64,000 nucleotides of DNA from Brachypterus glaber (Eukaryota > Arthropoda > Insecta > Coleoptera > Kateretidae): the NCBI GenBank assembly GCA_958510825.1, contig OY294049.1, forward strand, positions 7,440,001 to 7,504,000, given 5' to 3'. Below are positions 22,681-33,019 of the stretch, piece after piece (the first letter of the stretch is position 1; the number at the start of each line of letters is the position of its first letter). The notes below the pieces were generated by a model that made no database searches, was not told where the DNA came from, and saw only the letters and a program-made list of their open reading frames with translations. Position numbers and translations under genes: made by a program.

Positions 22681-23088
22681 TTTGGATATAAAACGTACAG
22701 CAACGTAAAAAAAAGCGATAAAAATGTTTCGATTTTTTTTACTAACGCAAAACCTTCCTTGGGGAAAGGAAAACTGTTTAAATAATTTTCAAATTTCTTT
22801 AATACATTTATAAGAAACTGCCCCCAAATTAACCACCACTAACACCCAAAACTCCTGTAAACTGGAATGTTTAAATATCAAAGAAATTTATAATTTAACA
22901 CACACAATTTGCGCAAATAGTTAAAATTCGATTTTTCCTTTAGACCTACATAAATTGAAAAAGTGCAATAAAATGAATATAATGAATCTGGTCTTTTATT
23001 ATTTTGTACTGTATAATGTCGTATTACTTTCTCAACCTCGTATCTCCAAAAAAAATCAATTTTTGTTTCTTTGCACTAATACCTACAT

Positions 23089-23880
23089 TAGGGTGAGCCG
23101 AAAAATTGAAATCTGGAATTTCAAAACGCAATACCCGACAAAATATGCCTTCTTATATGCCTAATGTGTGTGCAAAAGCAGAATCAGATTAAAGGTCATC
23201 TTGAGCCCACTACAAAGCCTTTAATATTATTGAAATTATCGTATTTCTTCATATTTGTAATGTATACACAGCGTTTCAAAAGTCCGCCTCCCCCCTTTAA
23301 CTTTTAAAAGGCTTAAGATATCAACTTGAAATTTGGAACACATAAATAACATAACCCATATATTTTTTTGGTGTATATTTGGTATGCTTAGGGGGCACGA
23401 TGGAAACAGGGGAAAAAAGGGGGAAATTATTTTAAACAGAAAGGGGGGTAGTGTGATACATCATTTTAAAGCTTATAAAATTCTCAATATTTTTTTATTT
23501 TTTCGGAACAATTCTTGGGGTTATTCGCGTAAGAATTAAATCACGTGTAATTATGCCTCACTTCCATCACAAATCAAAATATAGAGTGGCTTAAAATATG
23601 GCCTATGATGTTTGTAAATGTTATTTTCGGTTTTAAAACTTATTTGTTTTTGCAATAAAACAGTTTTTGCATTTTGCTTATTAAGTTTTCCTGATTTTAT
23701 TTTTTTAACATTTTTCCTAAAAGTTACAAAATGTACACCTTTGTAGAGGGCACAAAAATTGAAAAAATAAATAAAATAAAATACACGCTTTTTTTCTCTT
23801 TGCAAGACGCATCATTTCCCCCTCATTGGATTTTCAAATTAAAAAAAAATAAAACACCTATATAGGAACGGCCCACCCTA
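23089..23880. mobile_element. hAT-like 792 bp element, TAGGGTG ends, 8 bp target duplication
   Basis: The left terminus TAGGGTGAGCCG is mirrored by CGGCCCACCCTA. ACCTACAT flanks it on both sides (23081-23088 and 23881-23888), and an 8 bp duplication is characteristic of hAT or P-type transposition. The interior includes an S-family segment (23268-23800) and no transposase. The same terminus TAGGGTGG occurs on the element at 40834-41708. Confidence 0.85.
23268..23800. repeat. S-family segment inside the hAT-like element
   Basis: ACAGCGTTTCAAAAGTCCGC, CCCCCTTTAACTTTTAAAAG, AGATATCAACTTGAAATTT, AGAAAGGGGGGTAGTGTGAT and ACATCATTTTAAAGCTTATA match the S copy at 38533 in order. The right arm is absent or strongly diverged. 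Confidence 0.6.
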
Positions 23881-24784
23881 ACCTACATTCTGCACATAGT
23901 AAATTTAATTTAATTATTTAATTTAATGATAATTTATACAAAATTCAATTAGTTATAGCAGTTAGTTTATAAGTTACTTTGTATTGGAGTAATTAATTGG
24001 AGTTTGTATAAGTTATAAGTCATATACAGAATTAATTAGTGCAAAGAACCAAAAACTAAATTTTTGGAGATACGAGATTGAGAAATTAACACGACAATCT
24101 GGCACATTTCTGACTGTATATGCAGTCTTTGTAGTTCATCTAGCGATGCAGAAATGCAAACACCTGACAGGTCCATTGTATGTTCGCTTTTCATCATTTG
24201 ATACAAGAAATATAGTTTGACATACGAATTTAAAGCAATCAAAACAATGCGGCAAAAAATTATACACGAAAATACGACGTTGCCAGACCGAACGTCTAAT
24301 TAATGAACAATTTTAGGAATGCAATAACCATATATTAAATACAGTATAAGCTCCATAATGTGAACATGCGTATATGAATGGGGGTGAAGCGGATCAATTA
24401 CTTTTTTAGTTAGAAAAATCGTTCTTAAAGACTAAAGGAAACCTAAATTAACCAAAAAACAATAAAATCAAATAATAGGCCTGTCTGTGGGGCTAAAGAG
24501 CTTGTTAAAAACAACAATAAAATAAGAGAATTTTTATTTAAACAATTAAATTGTCTATATATAAAAAAATTAAACAAACATAGTTCCAGTCTATAAATGA
24601 AACACATATTCTCAAAGTTTAAAACTTGAAACAAAAATATATTCAATGCCTATAAATAAATAAATCACATTCTTTGTACTTTGGTAAAAAAATAATACAT
24701 ACATATAGCAGGTAAGAAATATTTTTCTAATTATTTTTTAGCTTAACCAATTATTCTGAAAATATATTTTCCTCTTCTGTATAA

Positions 24785-25042
24785 TTATTCTTCAACTTTT
24801 CTTACAATTTTATCCTTCTTGATCATAGAAATATACATGACATCTGGATATACGGAAAACACTTCTTTGGATGTAGGTTTCTTTCTTAGAACTTTCACTG
24901 TACATTTACTAACGAGCTCGTATGACCTGGTGTGTTCATCGTCTATCTTGGCAATACCTATCTTAAAAGATACAGTGATCCGCTTCACCCCACGAAATGT
25001 ACTTTTGTCATAAAAACAAATTTCCAGATTAACATAAACCAT
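24785..25042 (-). CDS. unrecognised small ORF, 85 codons
   Basis: The frame opens with ATG at 25040-25042 (MVYVNLEICFYDKSTF) and ends in a stop at 24785-24787 after KKDKIVRKVEE. The residue mix is balanced, with charged clusters, unlike the Phe/Ile/Lys-only frames common in this AT-rich sequence. No domain, signal peptide or membrane segment is evident. A 16 bp inverted match (GGGGTGAAGCGGATCA, 24381-24396 and 24976-24991) has one copy inside the ORF. It could be an exon, a captured fragment, or chance. Confidence 0.25.
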   Translation of the reverse strand: MVYVNLEICFYDKSTFRGVKRITVSFKIGIAKIDDEHTRSYELVSKCTVKVLRKKPTSKEVFSVYPDVMYISMIKKDKIVRKVEE

Positions 25043-25407
25043 ATATTAAAATGATTCAAGTGTATGCATGTTATTAAAAGACGGTTTTAAATATGTATGC
25101 TAACTTCCCCAATGTAAATTATTCCACTTTTGTTGTACCATTGTTTGTTTTCGATCTTTGTAAATTATCGGTATTTTACTTTAAAACTCGATTTTCGTGT
25201 ACGAGAAACTTACTTAAGCTAACACTAGGTTTCAACAGTTTTGTTGGTTTTCGGAGAGTAGAGTTATGCGTGACACGGAAATATGACGCGTCATGAGGGT
25301 AAGCGTTTAGTAGACATTGCAATGCATTGTCCCGTTAGAAAATTATAGGCTATATAGGGGTGAAATTAACCCTTAATAAAAATATTTAGGAAGCTAGAAG
25401 AAAAAAT

Positions 25408-25495
25408 AGTATGTTTTACTCGTCTGTAGCTTCCGGGCACCTCTTCACGATTAGTAAAAAAAGCTTCACTTTTCCTCTTAGTAAAACAATATACT
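25408..25495. mobile_element. 88 bp minimal relative of the 10993-12196 foldback
   Basis: It begins AGTATGTTTTACTCG and ends AGTAAAACAATATACT, with TCGTCTGTAGCTTCCGG and AAGCTTCACTTTTCCTCTTA inside. These are the terminal blocks of the 1.2 kb foldback without its interior. The tail of that foldback (12065-12196) has the same compact form. Confidence 0.75.
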
Positions 25496-25928
25496 GTTTT
25501 TCCTGCTGGCAACGTCGAAGGAACAGACATGTACAAGGGAAAAAAATCACGGCAACCTTGATAAATTTAAAATATTATACCTACTATGTGCTTTACTGGT
25601 ACAAAAATTAGGTTTGGTGATGTTTTGTAATAAATTAGCAATTCAAACGAATTTATTTGGTTTTAACAAAGAAAACCTTTAAAAATAACATTGTTTATGT
25701 AAATTACTTAAAATTTATTGTCTTCGTCCATTTTTTCAAACTGACGTTTGTGCCAGCCATATTTAATTAAAAATCAATTAAAATCGCAATAGCCGTGAAA
25801 CTGACATTTCGCGATTCACAGGTATCTTGATTAAATTACCAAAAAGAAACACCCGATTTTAGAAGCATGGTTTTAAATTTTAATTTTATCTACCTACCTA
25901 AATTATGTTTGGTCATGCAAAAACTACG

Positions 25929-26016
25929 TGGCTGTTTTAGTCCCTTGCGTTTCTGTTTCCCTCGCTCGATACGCTCGCTCAGAAGAAGAATTCATGCAGC
26001 GGGACTAAAACAGCCA
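25929..26016. mobile_element. 88 bp hairpin MITE, TGGCTGTTTTAGTCCC ends
   Basis: TGGCTGTTTTAGTCCC at the left is mirrored by GGGACTAAAACAGCCA at the right. The loop contains CTCGCTCGATACGCTCGCTC, which can pair within itself. Confidence 0.8.
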
Positions 26017-26109
26017 GTTTAGTCTCTTGGTATATAAATAACTATTTCCAAAATAAACCAGTTTTTTTATTTTTAATATTTTGTTTGCTATTTGCACATT
26101 TCCTTCAAT

Positions 26110-26280
26110 TTTTTTTCTATTTTCAGTTTAGCCCCCTTTAACTTTTTGTTATTGGGGGGGATTCTTCTCCATTTGAGTAGGCTTTGTGTAACCAATATTT
26201 ATTTTCCTGAAAATTTTAAGCCGATCGAATTTTTTTTTTTAATTATCGTATACATAAGAAAACTTGATACGGACAAATGG
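26110..26280 (-). repeat. Z-family fragment (minus)
   Basis: CCTGAAAATTTTAAGCCGAT and CGAATTTTTT are the reverse complement of the Z core (ATCCGATCGACTTGAAATTT). GCCCCCTTTAACTTTTTGTT matches its GTTAAACTT/CCCCC portion. The 154-codon frame at 26092-26556 overlaps this repeat and is not considered real. Confidence 0.6.
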
Positions 26281-26422
26281 ACAGACATTTTTAAAAGTTA
26301 TTTAGAATTCGTATCTTTGCATTCGGCAATCGTCTGCATAAATTTACACTTCCTTATTAAGGCTCCGTTCAGGAGTGACATTCTATGGCGTTTCAGTCTA
26401 TGTGAAACCTGGAGTGGAGTGT

Positions 26423-26447
26423 TAATGGGGGGACGCGTCCCCCATTA
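26423..26447. repeat. GC-rich palindrome
   Basis: TAATGGGGGGACGCGTCCCC and CATTA fold on ACGCGT with one unpaired G. It is unusual because the surroundings are about 70 percent AT. Confidence 0.7.
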
Positions 26448-27122
26448 CGGTCCGGACGGTAGCACTTTTAAACTTTTTGAATATAGGCTAATTAATGTTT
26501 CTTGTATTACTTTTTTTTCATGTACATATTGTGTGTTTTTGTATATGGCCCCCTAGGCTGAAATAAAGGAATATTATTGTTATTATAACGTACTTTAGTA
26601 TAAAATTTGATTCTGGACAGACATTTCTTATTCGGGACCGAAGCAGCTGTAAAGCTGCAAGAAATAAAATAAAGTACAATACTATCAACAAAATACAAGG
26701 GGTAAAATTGCAAATGTACATTTTAGTTACTGGATTTGAAAGAGATTGACCCTAACAGAATTTTCGGTCTTAAATCAGAAGTTCGGTGCATCAAGGCAAA
26801 GGCCTGATTCAAAAGCTAATATTAGATTCGAACACAAAACCGCGACATGGTTTCGATTCGGTATACTTGGCCCACTTTGACATCGTCCAAATGAACCCTG
26901 TGTCTAACATGTGTGTCTCGGATAGTCACCTAAATATTTTAATTGCTTTTGAGCAAAATAAAATGAAAGTCTAATTAGTATATACAGTATATATAGGGTG
27001 GAATTTCAAAATAAATAAATAAGCTCTGAAAATAATATTTTTTTGAAAACATCCTCGCAGGCTGTGCACAGGTCGATTTTTATTTTAATCATAACATTTT
27101 TTGTATTTATTCACATAATAAT

Positions 27123-28297
27123 AATAATAATAGACAGTCCCATACAATGTTTTTATTTATTTATTTGTGATACAAAGTTTACACACGTCAAATATTTGAA
27201 AAATAATTATAATAGTTAAGATACATAATTATTACAATATAAAAAACAATTAATGATAAACATTTTAAAAAATCTTACTTTCAAGATTTAGATCTAAAAA
27301 TTTATCCATACTGTAAAAGGCACTCCTCAAAAAAAATGTCTTTAATTTAATTTTAAATTCCTTTTGGGGTAAATTTCTTATACGAAATGGAAGATGGTTA
27401 CACAATTTTGGTCCGTAATAATTTGAACCAAACTTACTGCTCTCCAACCTCAGCCTAGGAAGTCTGATATTGTTGGTGCGTGTGCCATTATTATGAATAT
27501 TTGTTTGCAGAGTATACTTACTAAAATTTTGTTTTACATATAAAACTGAAATATAAATATAAAGAGCGGGCACAGTCATAATATTAAGATCAACAAATTT
27601 ATGCTTTACATCCGCCTGAAAACCTAAACCAGTCATAACTCGTATAAGTTTTCTCTGCAAACCAAATATTGGTTCCACTCCGGAGGCATGACCCCAAGCA
27701 ATTATACGATAAGTGACATTTGACTCAAAAAGAGCGAAATAAGCTGTTTTTAATACATCTAAAGAGACCATTTTAACAAAATTCCTGAATACAAAAATAG
27801 TTCTGGACAATGAATTAGAAAGCTCATGGGTGTGCTGGTTCCAGTTTAAGTTTTGGTCAAACAGCAAACCAAGATACTTAATTTTATCAGGATTTGTAAA
27901 GTTTGGTAATGGTCTATGAGTAAAAAAGATGTCAACAGTTTTCTTGTTGTTTAATGAGAGCTTATTTGCGAAAAACCATTCTAGGGCATATGATAATAGT
28001 AGATTTACTCACGTATCCGGGTAGATTTCTTGTGTTAGTAATTTTAAAAAATTTCCGGTAGTCATTTTGTATACAGAATTTCTAGAAAAAATTAATTCGA
28101 TAACTATGAAAATAGTATTTTTTTAGAAAAAAATTTCGAGCAGCAGATGATTTAAATTTTGAGAGTTATTAAATTTATTTGTTCTACAAATTTCACAATG
28201 ACAAAAAACACTGCTTGAAATTGTTTAAAATTAATAACAAAAATTTTACCCAGAGACATATGTAAACCTACTATTATCTGGGAAGGGACTGTCTATT
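27123..28297. repeat. inverted AATAATAGACAGTCCC pair enclosing a LINE
   Basis: AATAATAATAGACAGTCCC at about 27123-27141 is mirrored by GGGACTGTCTATTATTATTA at 28280-28299. The RT fragment at 27150-28010 lies between them. This could be a TIR element carrying a LINE insertion. Confidence 0.6.
27150..28010 (-). pseudogene. LINE RT C-terminal region, open for about 248 codons, 5' truncated
   Basis: On the minus strand the frame runs from about 28010 (VNLLLSYALEWFFANKLSLN) through KIKYLGLLFDQNLNWNQHTH, AYFALFESNVTYRIIAWGHA and YYGPKLCNHLPFRIRN to a TAA at 27265-27267. These are the segments after the RT palm in Jockey/CR1-type polymerases. YALEWF-ANKL comes just before the thumb. There is no stop or frameshift in this stretch, so the copy is fairly young. 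Upstream of 28010 a TGA ends the similarity. The 3' side ends in an (AAAT)n tail at about 27152-27167, as expected for a LINE inserted in minus orientation. Confidence 0.93.
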
Positions 28298-28420
28298 ATT
28301 ATTATACTATTCACAGCACGTAGCCTAGAATAGTATTATACAGTAGTTTTAAATTTTCCAAAATAGCCAAAAAAATTCTGTAGACAAAACCTTCTTAGAT
28401 ACAAATGTTATAGCAAACGT
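28298..28420 (+). repeat. Z-family fragment (5' part only)
   Basis: TATTATACTATTCACAGCAC, GTAGCCTAGAATAGTATTAT, ACAGTAG and a diverged TAGACAAAA block match the start of the copies at 5210 and 29150. It begins exactly where the inverted GACAGTCCC end at 28297 stops. Confidence 0.65.
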
Positions 28421-29149
28421 TATAGCAAATAGATGTGAACCCCCAGTATTACTAGTGGGTACTAGTACCCACTACTAAAAAACTATTAAAATAAAAAAAT
28501 TAAAAAACATATTACTTTGCTTCTTTACTTTTTTTCTACCACTGTACTTGAAATCATACATGAAAATTAATATTTCTAAATGCGGGCAAAAAGGTTAAAT
28601 ACAATTTTATTAAATAAGAACATTTTTTTGTAAACCTAATTTATTAAAAATATTATAAAGTTTTAAATTAAAATGCAACCACATGTTCTATTTCTCATAA
28701 TTCTAATTATCTCATATGTTTAAAATTCAGTTAGTATTTCATAATATTTTAGCAGATTTTAGTTGAAAACTTCAGTTATAACTTAGTTTATATCCGAGTT
28801 TACAACTTTTATTTATTCTTATGCAAGAGATTAACTCAGAATTAAACATACCTTTCAACACAAATATTAACATCTTTATAATAAAGTTTTCTTAATCTTA
28901 AGTGTGTAAACTGTATACACTTGGTTAAGTACATTTATTTTAAATTTATAATTTAAAACGTACTTTTTTATAAAACAAACTAGATTTACCTGCTTTTTAG
29001 TTGAGTATACTTAACTTTTATATACTCTTTATAAAGATCCAGTCAAAGCATTTTAATATATTGAATTGGTTTTAAAGTTGCTGGTCACTAACGCGTATAA
29101 ACTACAAGGTTTTTTGTCAGTAAATTTAAAAATATCTGATTTATTATGT
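28421..29149. other. no gene seen
   Basis: AT-rich. A small palindrome AGTGGGTACTAGTACCCACT lies at 28455-28474. Nothing else is supported. Confidence 0.6.
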
Positions 29150-29600
29150 AGGTTTATTATACTATCCACAGCACCTGCGCTAGAACAGTATTATACTGTA
29201 CCTAGTTTCGAATTTTTTAAAATTTTCAACAATCGTCCTAGACAAAAAATAAGTAACTTTTTTTTTAATGTCCGTCTGTCTGTCCGTCCCACTGTCAGTC
29301 TGTCCGTCCGATGTCACGATTTTTGTGAACACGATAACTCAAGAACGAATGATCCGATCGACTTGAAATTTTCAGGAAAATTAAGTTTTATGAGGGGAAG
29401 ATGCCTATTGTTTTTAAAAGTAATCCCCACAAAAATAAAAAAGTTATGGGGGTTAAACTTTTAACTAAAACGAAAAAAGCTGATGGAAAATTCTGATTGA
29501 TTTAACTTTTTCAGGAAAAATCATTTTTATTATAAGGAACAATTCTACCAATCTTGAAAGTAATCTCCCCAAAAACAAAAAAATTTTAATAATATCTTAA
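29150..29600 (+). repeat. Z-family repeat, copy 2, interrupted by a LINE tail
   Basis: TTATTATACTATCCACAGCA, GCGCTAGAACAGTATTATAC, a GTCTGTCCGTCC block, CGATGTCACGATTTTTGTGA, ACACGATAACTCAAGAACGA, GATCCGATCGACTTGAAATT and GGGGAAGATGCCTATTG. The order matches copy 1. The Z sequence resumes at about 29967 (GGGGTAAACTTAAAAAAA) after the LINE fragment at 29585-29963. The ORF 29066-29464 is a translation of this repeat. Confidence 0.8.
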
Positions 29601-29963
29601 TATTTTTCTCTATGTATTTACGGTTTTACCAATTTAACAACAAATTACAAAATATACCAAGTATACAAAAAATACCTAATATCTAAACAATAAAAAAAAA
29701 GTATGTATACATATAATTTAAAATACACTTATGTTAAAAAATTAAGGTTAAATAAATAAAATAAATAAAAATCACAGTCTTTGCAGGCCAAGTTTAACCT
29801 GAGTTTTATACATTTGTAGAGATGAAAAATCTAAATTAAGTTTGTTTGCTAAGGAGCATAATCCATTGATAGGTGCATTTAAAACATAGTTTGTTTTGCA
29901 CAGATTTGTATAAAAAATATTATTACTGTTCGAAGTTCTAGTAACTTGATTTAGTTTGGATTT
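29585..29963 (-). pseudogene. LINE 3' end: last 63 codons plus 3' UTR
   Basis: Minus strand from 29963: KSKLNQVTRTSNSNNIFYTN, then YVLNAPINGLCSLANKLNLD, with a stop at 29772-29774. An AATA-rich tail region follows at 29750-29771 and then about 165 bp of 3' sequence. It looks like the extreme C-terminus of a non-LTR polymerase (hydrophobic NAP-IN-LC..N pattern), but no catalytic domain is present. It is inserted in a Z copy. Confidence 0.55.
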
Positions 29964-30047
29964 TATGAAGGGGTAAACTTAAAAAAAATAAATAAAAAAA
30001 CTATCATTTTCAAAATTTTTTTTTTCAAAATTTTTTCGTTTTTCTGA

Positions 30048-30049
<2 letters not shown>

Positions 30050-30096
<47 letters not shown>
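30050..30096. repeat. (AT)n microsatellite
   Basis: About 23 AT units, inside a T- and A-homopolymer-rich stretch (29980-30260). Confidence 0.95.
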
Positions 30097-30099
<3 letters not shown>

Positions 30100-30378
30100 T
30101 ATTTTAAAAAAGAAATTTTGAAAAGTTTTTTTTTTGTAAATAAAAAAAATAATTTTTTTTTTCGTTTTTTAAAAAAAGAAAATAGAAAAATTAAAATTTT
30201 TAAAATTTTTTTCTTTTTCAAAAATTATTATATTTTTTTTTGAAAATTAACTTTTTTTTAAGTATTTGGAAAAATGCAATATACCATTCACTGTGAATAG
30301 TATATAATGAAATGCTTAGCATTACATATTTTCATTTTAAAGAATGATTTTTGATGCTGAAGCATGTCCATTTTGTAG

Positions 30379-30911
30379 GGCAGACTAACATCTCTACTCT
30401 AAATTTCTCTACTCCCTAACATCCCTACTCCATAACATCCCTACTCCACAACAACTCTACTCCGTAACATCTCTACTCCATAACATATCTACTCCGTAAC
30501 AACTCTACTCGACACTATATGCACTTTATTAGCCACTTAATAATAAATGAGCAGTTCAAAGAACAAAGAATCTTCTTCTTCTAGATTATTTTATTTTTTT
30601 CCTAGAAAACGTTTATCTTTAATTGTAAATCTAGAACAATCATAAATGAATTATTCTAAAAGCAACAATTACCGCGTACTCTTAACATGCACTAATATGT
30701 AAGTAATTAATAAACTGAATTTCAGTTTTGACAGTGACTTAGCATGACAAATATTCTTTTGAGTGGCTAATCGAGTGTGGAGTAGAGTTGTTACGGAGTA
30801 GAGATGTTATGGAGTAGAGATGTTACGGAGTAGAGTTGTTGTGGAGTAGGGATGTTATGGAGTAGGGATGTTAGGGAGTAGAGAAATTTAGAGTAGAGAT
30901 GTTAGTCTGCC
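30379..30911. mobile_element. young foldback element, 533 bp, 8 bp target duplication
   Basis: The ends are GGCAGACTAACATCTCTAC and its inverse. The arms (30379-30518 and 30772-30911) are nearly identical over about 140 bp and are built from 16 bp subrepeats of the type CTACTCCATAACATCC. TTTTGTAG lies immediately outside both ends (30371-30378 and 30912-30919). The interior is about 250 bp without an ORF. Foldback elements with subrepeat arms are known in insects. The 8 bp duplication fits a hAT- or P-like transposase acting in trans. Confidence 0.95.
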
Positions 30912-31235
30912 TTTTGTAGTTATGATTCCAAATCTTAAAAACCGGTGTACAAAATATATTTAACAATTTTACATGTTATAAAATTTTAACCAAGGATATT
31001 TTACATGTTAAAATTATGACTATTTTTCTATGTATTATTAATAATAGTGCATGCCAAAAGCACTAAAAATTCTTAGAATATTGCATGTATAGAGTTCACT
31101 AGTAAATATTCGAACAAAAACTATGAATGCATTTCTAATAAATTTATTTGGCTCAAATCTTAGTATTTATTACAATAAATGTTGTGTTTACAGTGCCAAA
31201 GAATTTTATGAAATATAGAATCCGATATCAGAATA

Positions 31236-31490
31236 TCGTCGGCTTACAAGTAGAGAGCACACAAAAGTCCAAAAACATGGTTTTGAGATATTGACAAATT
31301 TAACTTTCATTGTTGTTTTTTAATTTTTGTAATAATTGTTTTTGGAAAAAAACTACCGAAAATTGCAATGAAATGTTTGGACACAATAATGTCTCATTTG
31401 CAGTTAAATAAAGAAAAATTGAAGTAGTTTAATTTAACTAAATTTGACGAAAGACATGGACTTAGTGCCTTTAACTTGTAGGCCCACGAC
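31236..31490. mobile_element. 255 bp TIR element (TCGTCGGCTTACAAGTA)
   Basis: Left end TCGTCGGCTTACAAGTAGAG; right end CTTTAACTTGTAGGCCCACGA. TA precedes the left end (31234-31235). It abuts the next element without a spacer. Confidence 0.7.
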
Positions 31491-31709
31491 GTCGGCTTAC
31501 AAGTAAAGAGCACTAAGTCAATAAAATAATATAAAAACAACTATTTAAAATTAAAACCCTTCTATTAATTAAACGTAATGTATAAGTAGAAAACAAGATG
31601 TTTACATAAATTTTCAAAAACTAGATTTTTAAAAGAAGGGGTTTGGACTTTTTGATTGTTTAAAGAACGTTTCCAAAATTAACAATAATAATTAATTAGT
31701 ATTAATTAT

Positions 31710-31943
31710 ATGAAACTGCTTACTATGCCAGAACTAAGACAGTTTTCAGAGGCCATCGGCTGTGCCGACAAAGAAGCGTCTCCTAAAGTCAATAATTATA
31801 ATGAATCATTATTAATGATAAAACACTTCACGGTGCAACACCCCTCAGAAATGCACCGAGACTTGGAACTTAGTGTGAAGGCTTCAAATTTAGTTTTGAA
31901 ATATTATCTGATAATAAAAAAAACCAATGCAAATGAAAATTAA
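31710..31943 (+). CDS. unrecognised ORF inside the TIR element, 77 codons
   Basis: From ATG (MKLLTMPELRQFSEAIGCAD) to TAA after NANEN. Mixed composition, with a possible amphipathic N-terminal segment and no Cys/His cluster. It could be a remnant of the element's own gene or a captured fragment. I do not recognise it. Confidence 0.25.
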   Translation: MKLLTMPELRQFSEAIGCADKEASPKVNNYNESLLMIKHFTVQHPSEMHRDLELSVKASNLVLKYYLIIKKTNANEN

Positions 31944-32105
31944 ATTATTACCTACACATCGAAAGTACACGTAAAAAGCATTGTCATTTTACAGGTAAAG
32001 TTCTGTTTCTCTGTTCTGTCTCTATTCCATCAACTTTAATAGATCAAAATTTGAATGCGTTTGTCAGTACAATAAATAACGCGATTTTGTATCATAAAAA
32101 TGATT

Positions 32106-32655
32106 CAAGCAATCATATTTTTATAAATTAACTCTTTTTAGAAAGTCGCTTAGTGCAGAAACATTTGAAATGATCTACAAGTAAACCGCACTAAGTACAC
32201 AAAAAGTGACTTAGTGCCTATTGCCAGATACAATTTTAATCAAAATCAAATTGGTGCGTTTTGTATAGTGGGTAACTCCCTTGGCAGTCCACCTAGAAGT
32301 TAGTTCGGTTTACCTATAGATAGATCATCAAAAATTAATTACAGTGCCATTAAAATCTCATTTTTGCAAAAAAGTGACTTCAAGCAATCATATTTTTATA
32401 AATTAACTCTTTTTAGAAAGTCGCTGTGCAGAAACATTTGAAATGATCTACAAGTAAACCGCACTAAGTACACAAAAAGTGACTTAGTGCCTATTGCCAG
32501 ATACAATTTTAATCAAAATCAAATTGGTGCGTTTTGTATAGTGGGTAACTCCCTTGGCAGTCCACCTAGAAGTTAGTTCGGTTTACCTAAAGAGCTGGAA
32601 ACATTTGGCAGCCAGACTATCCTCCTGGAACTCCTGGCTTTTTGATTAATGGTAA
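32106..32655. repeat. 275 bp tandem duplication
   Basis: CAAGCAATCATATTTTTATA restarts at 32106 and 32381. The two units are almost identical through GAAACATTTGAAATGATCTA, AATTGGTGCGTTTTGTATAG and TTAGTTCGGTTTACCTA. The second unit is cut by a LINE insertion at 32589 and resumes at 33025 (TAGATAGATCATC). Confidence 0.9.
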
Positions 32656-33019
32656 ACTCTATGGATAGAAATCAAGATAATCCTTTTCCTACGAGAAATA
32701 TTGGTAAAACAATTCGAATTATTCAATTAAATGTTGAGGGTATATGTAAAGCTAAGTGTCAATATTTGTCAAAAATTTTAAAAGAAAATTATGTAGATCT
32801 TCTTCTTATTCAAGAGTCTCATGTAGAAAACGAAGAACAAGCAAGGTCAAGAGCTTCTATTTCCGACTATAACATTATAGGAATAACTTATCACCGACAT
32901 TATGGAAATATTACCTACGCAAGAAAAGATATTGAAAATGTCCATATTTACATATTTACCGTTATCTTATAATTTTTATTATTATTTTTAATATTAATTG
33001 TGCCATACGATAAATAATA
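32590..33019 (+). pseudogene. LINE derivative: start of the endonuclease joined to the 3' UTR
   Basis: From ATG at 32649 the frame reads IRIIQLNVEGICKAKCQYLS, then DLLLIQESHVENEEQ and IIGITYHRHYGNITYARKDI, with a stop at about 32970. This is the N-terminal half of a LINE apurinic-type endonuclease. The QLN and QES(T)H positions correspond to its metal-binding Asn and Glu. The rest of the endonuclease, all of RT and any RNase H are missing, and about 75 bp of 3' sequence ending ATAAATAATAA follow directly. ACCTA flanks both sides (32585-32589, 33020-33024). The first tandem unit has the uninterrupted site (32312-32316). Confidence 0.88.

Larger units (their letters stand above)
23014..24098. 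mobile_element. element with inverted ends, interrupted by a TAGGGTG element
   Basis: TTTCTCAACCTCGTATCTCC and TTTCTTTGCACTAAT at the left are mirrored by ATTAGTGCAAAGAACC and GGAGATACGAGATTGAGAAA at 24035-24090. Without the nested 800 bp insertion the element would be about 285 bp. It resembles the ends of the element at 17471-18400. Confidence 0.75.

Noticed and set aside
24381..24991. 16 bp exact inverted match as ends of a mobile element
   Set aside because: The match does not extend beyond 16 bp on either side and there is no target duplication.
26092..26556. 154-codon plus-strand frame, long for this window
   Set aside because: It overlaps a reversed Z-family fragment and a GC palindrome. 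Composition is Phe/Leu/Ile-rich with no domain.
26825..26880. tRNA-like B-box phrase AGATTCGAACAC
   Set aside because: No A box at the right distance and no cloverleaf. Also no SINE tail next to it.
29066..29464. 132-codon frame with VRLSVRPTVSLSVRCHDF
   Set aside because: It is a translation of the Z repeat (GTCTGTCC block plus core), and the same peptide pattern appears at other Z copies with stops.
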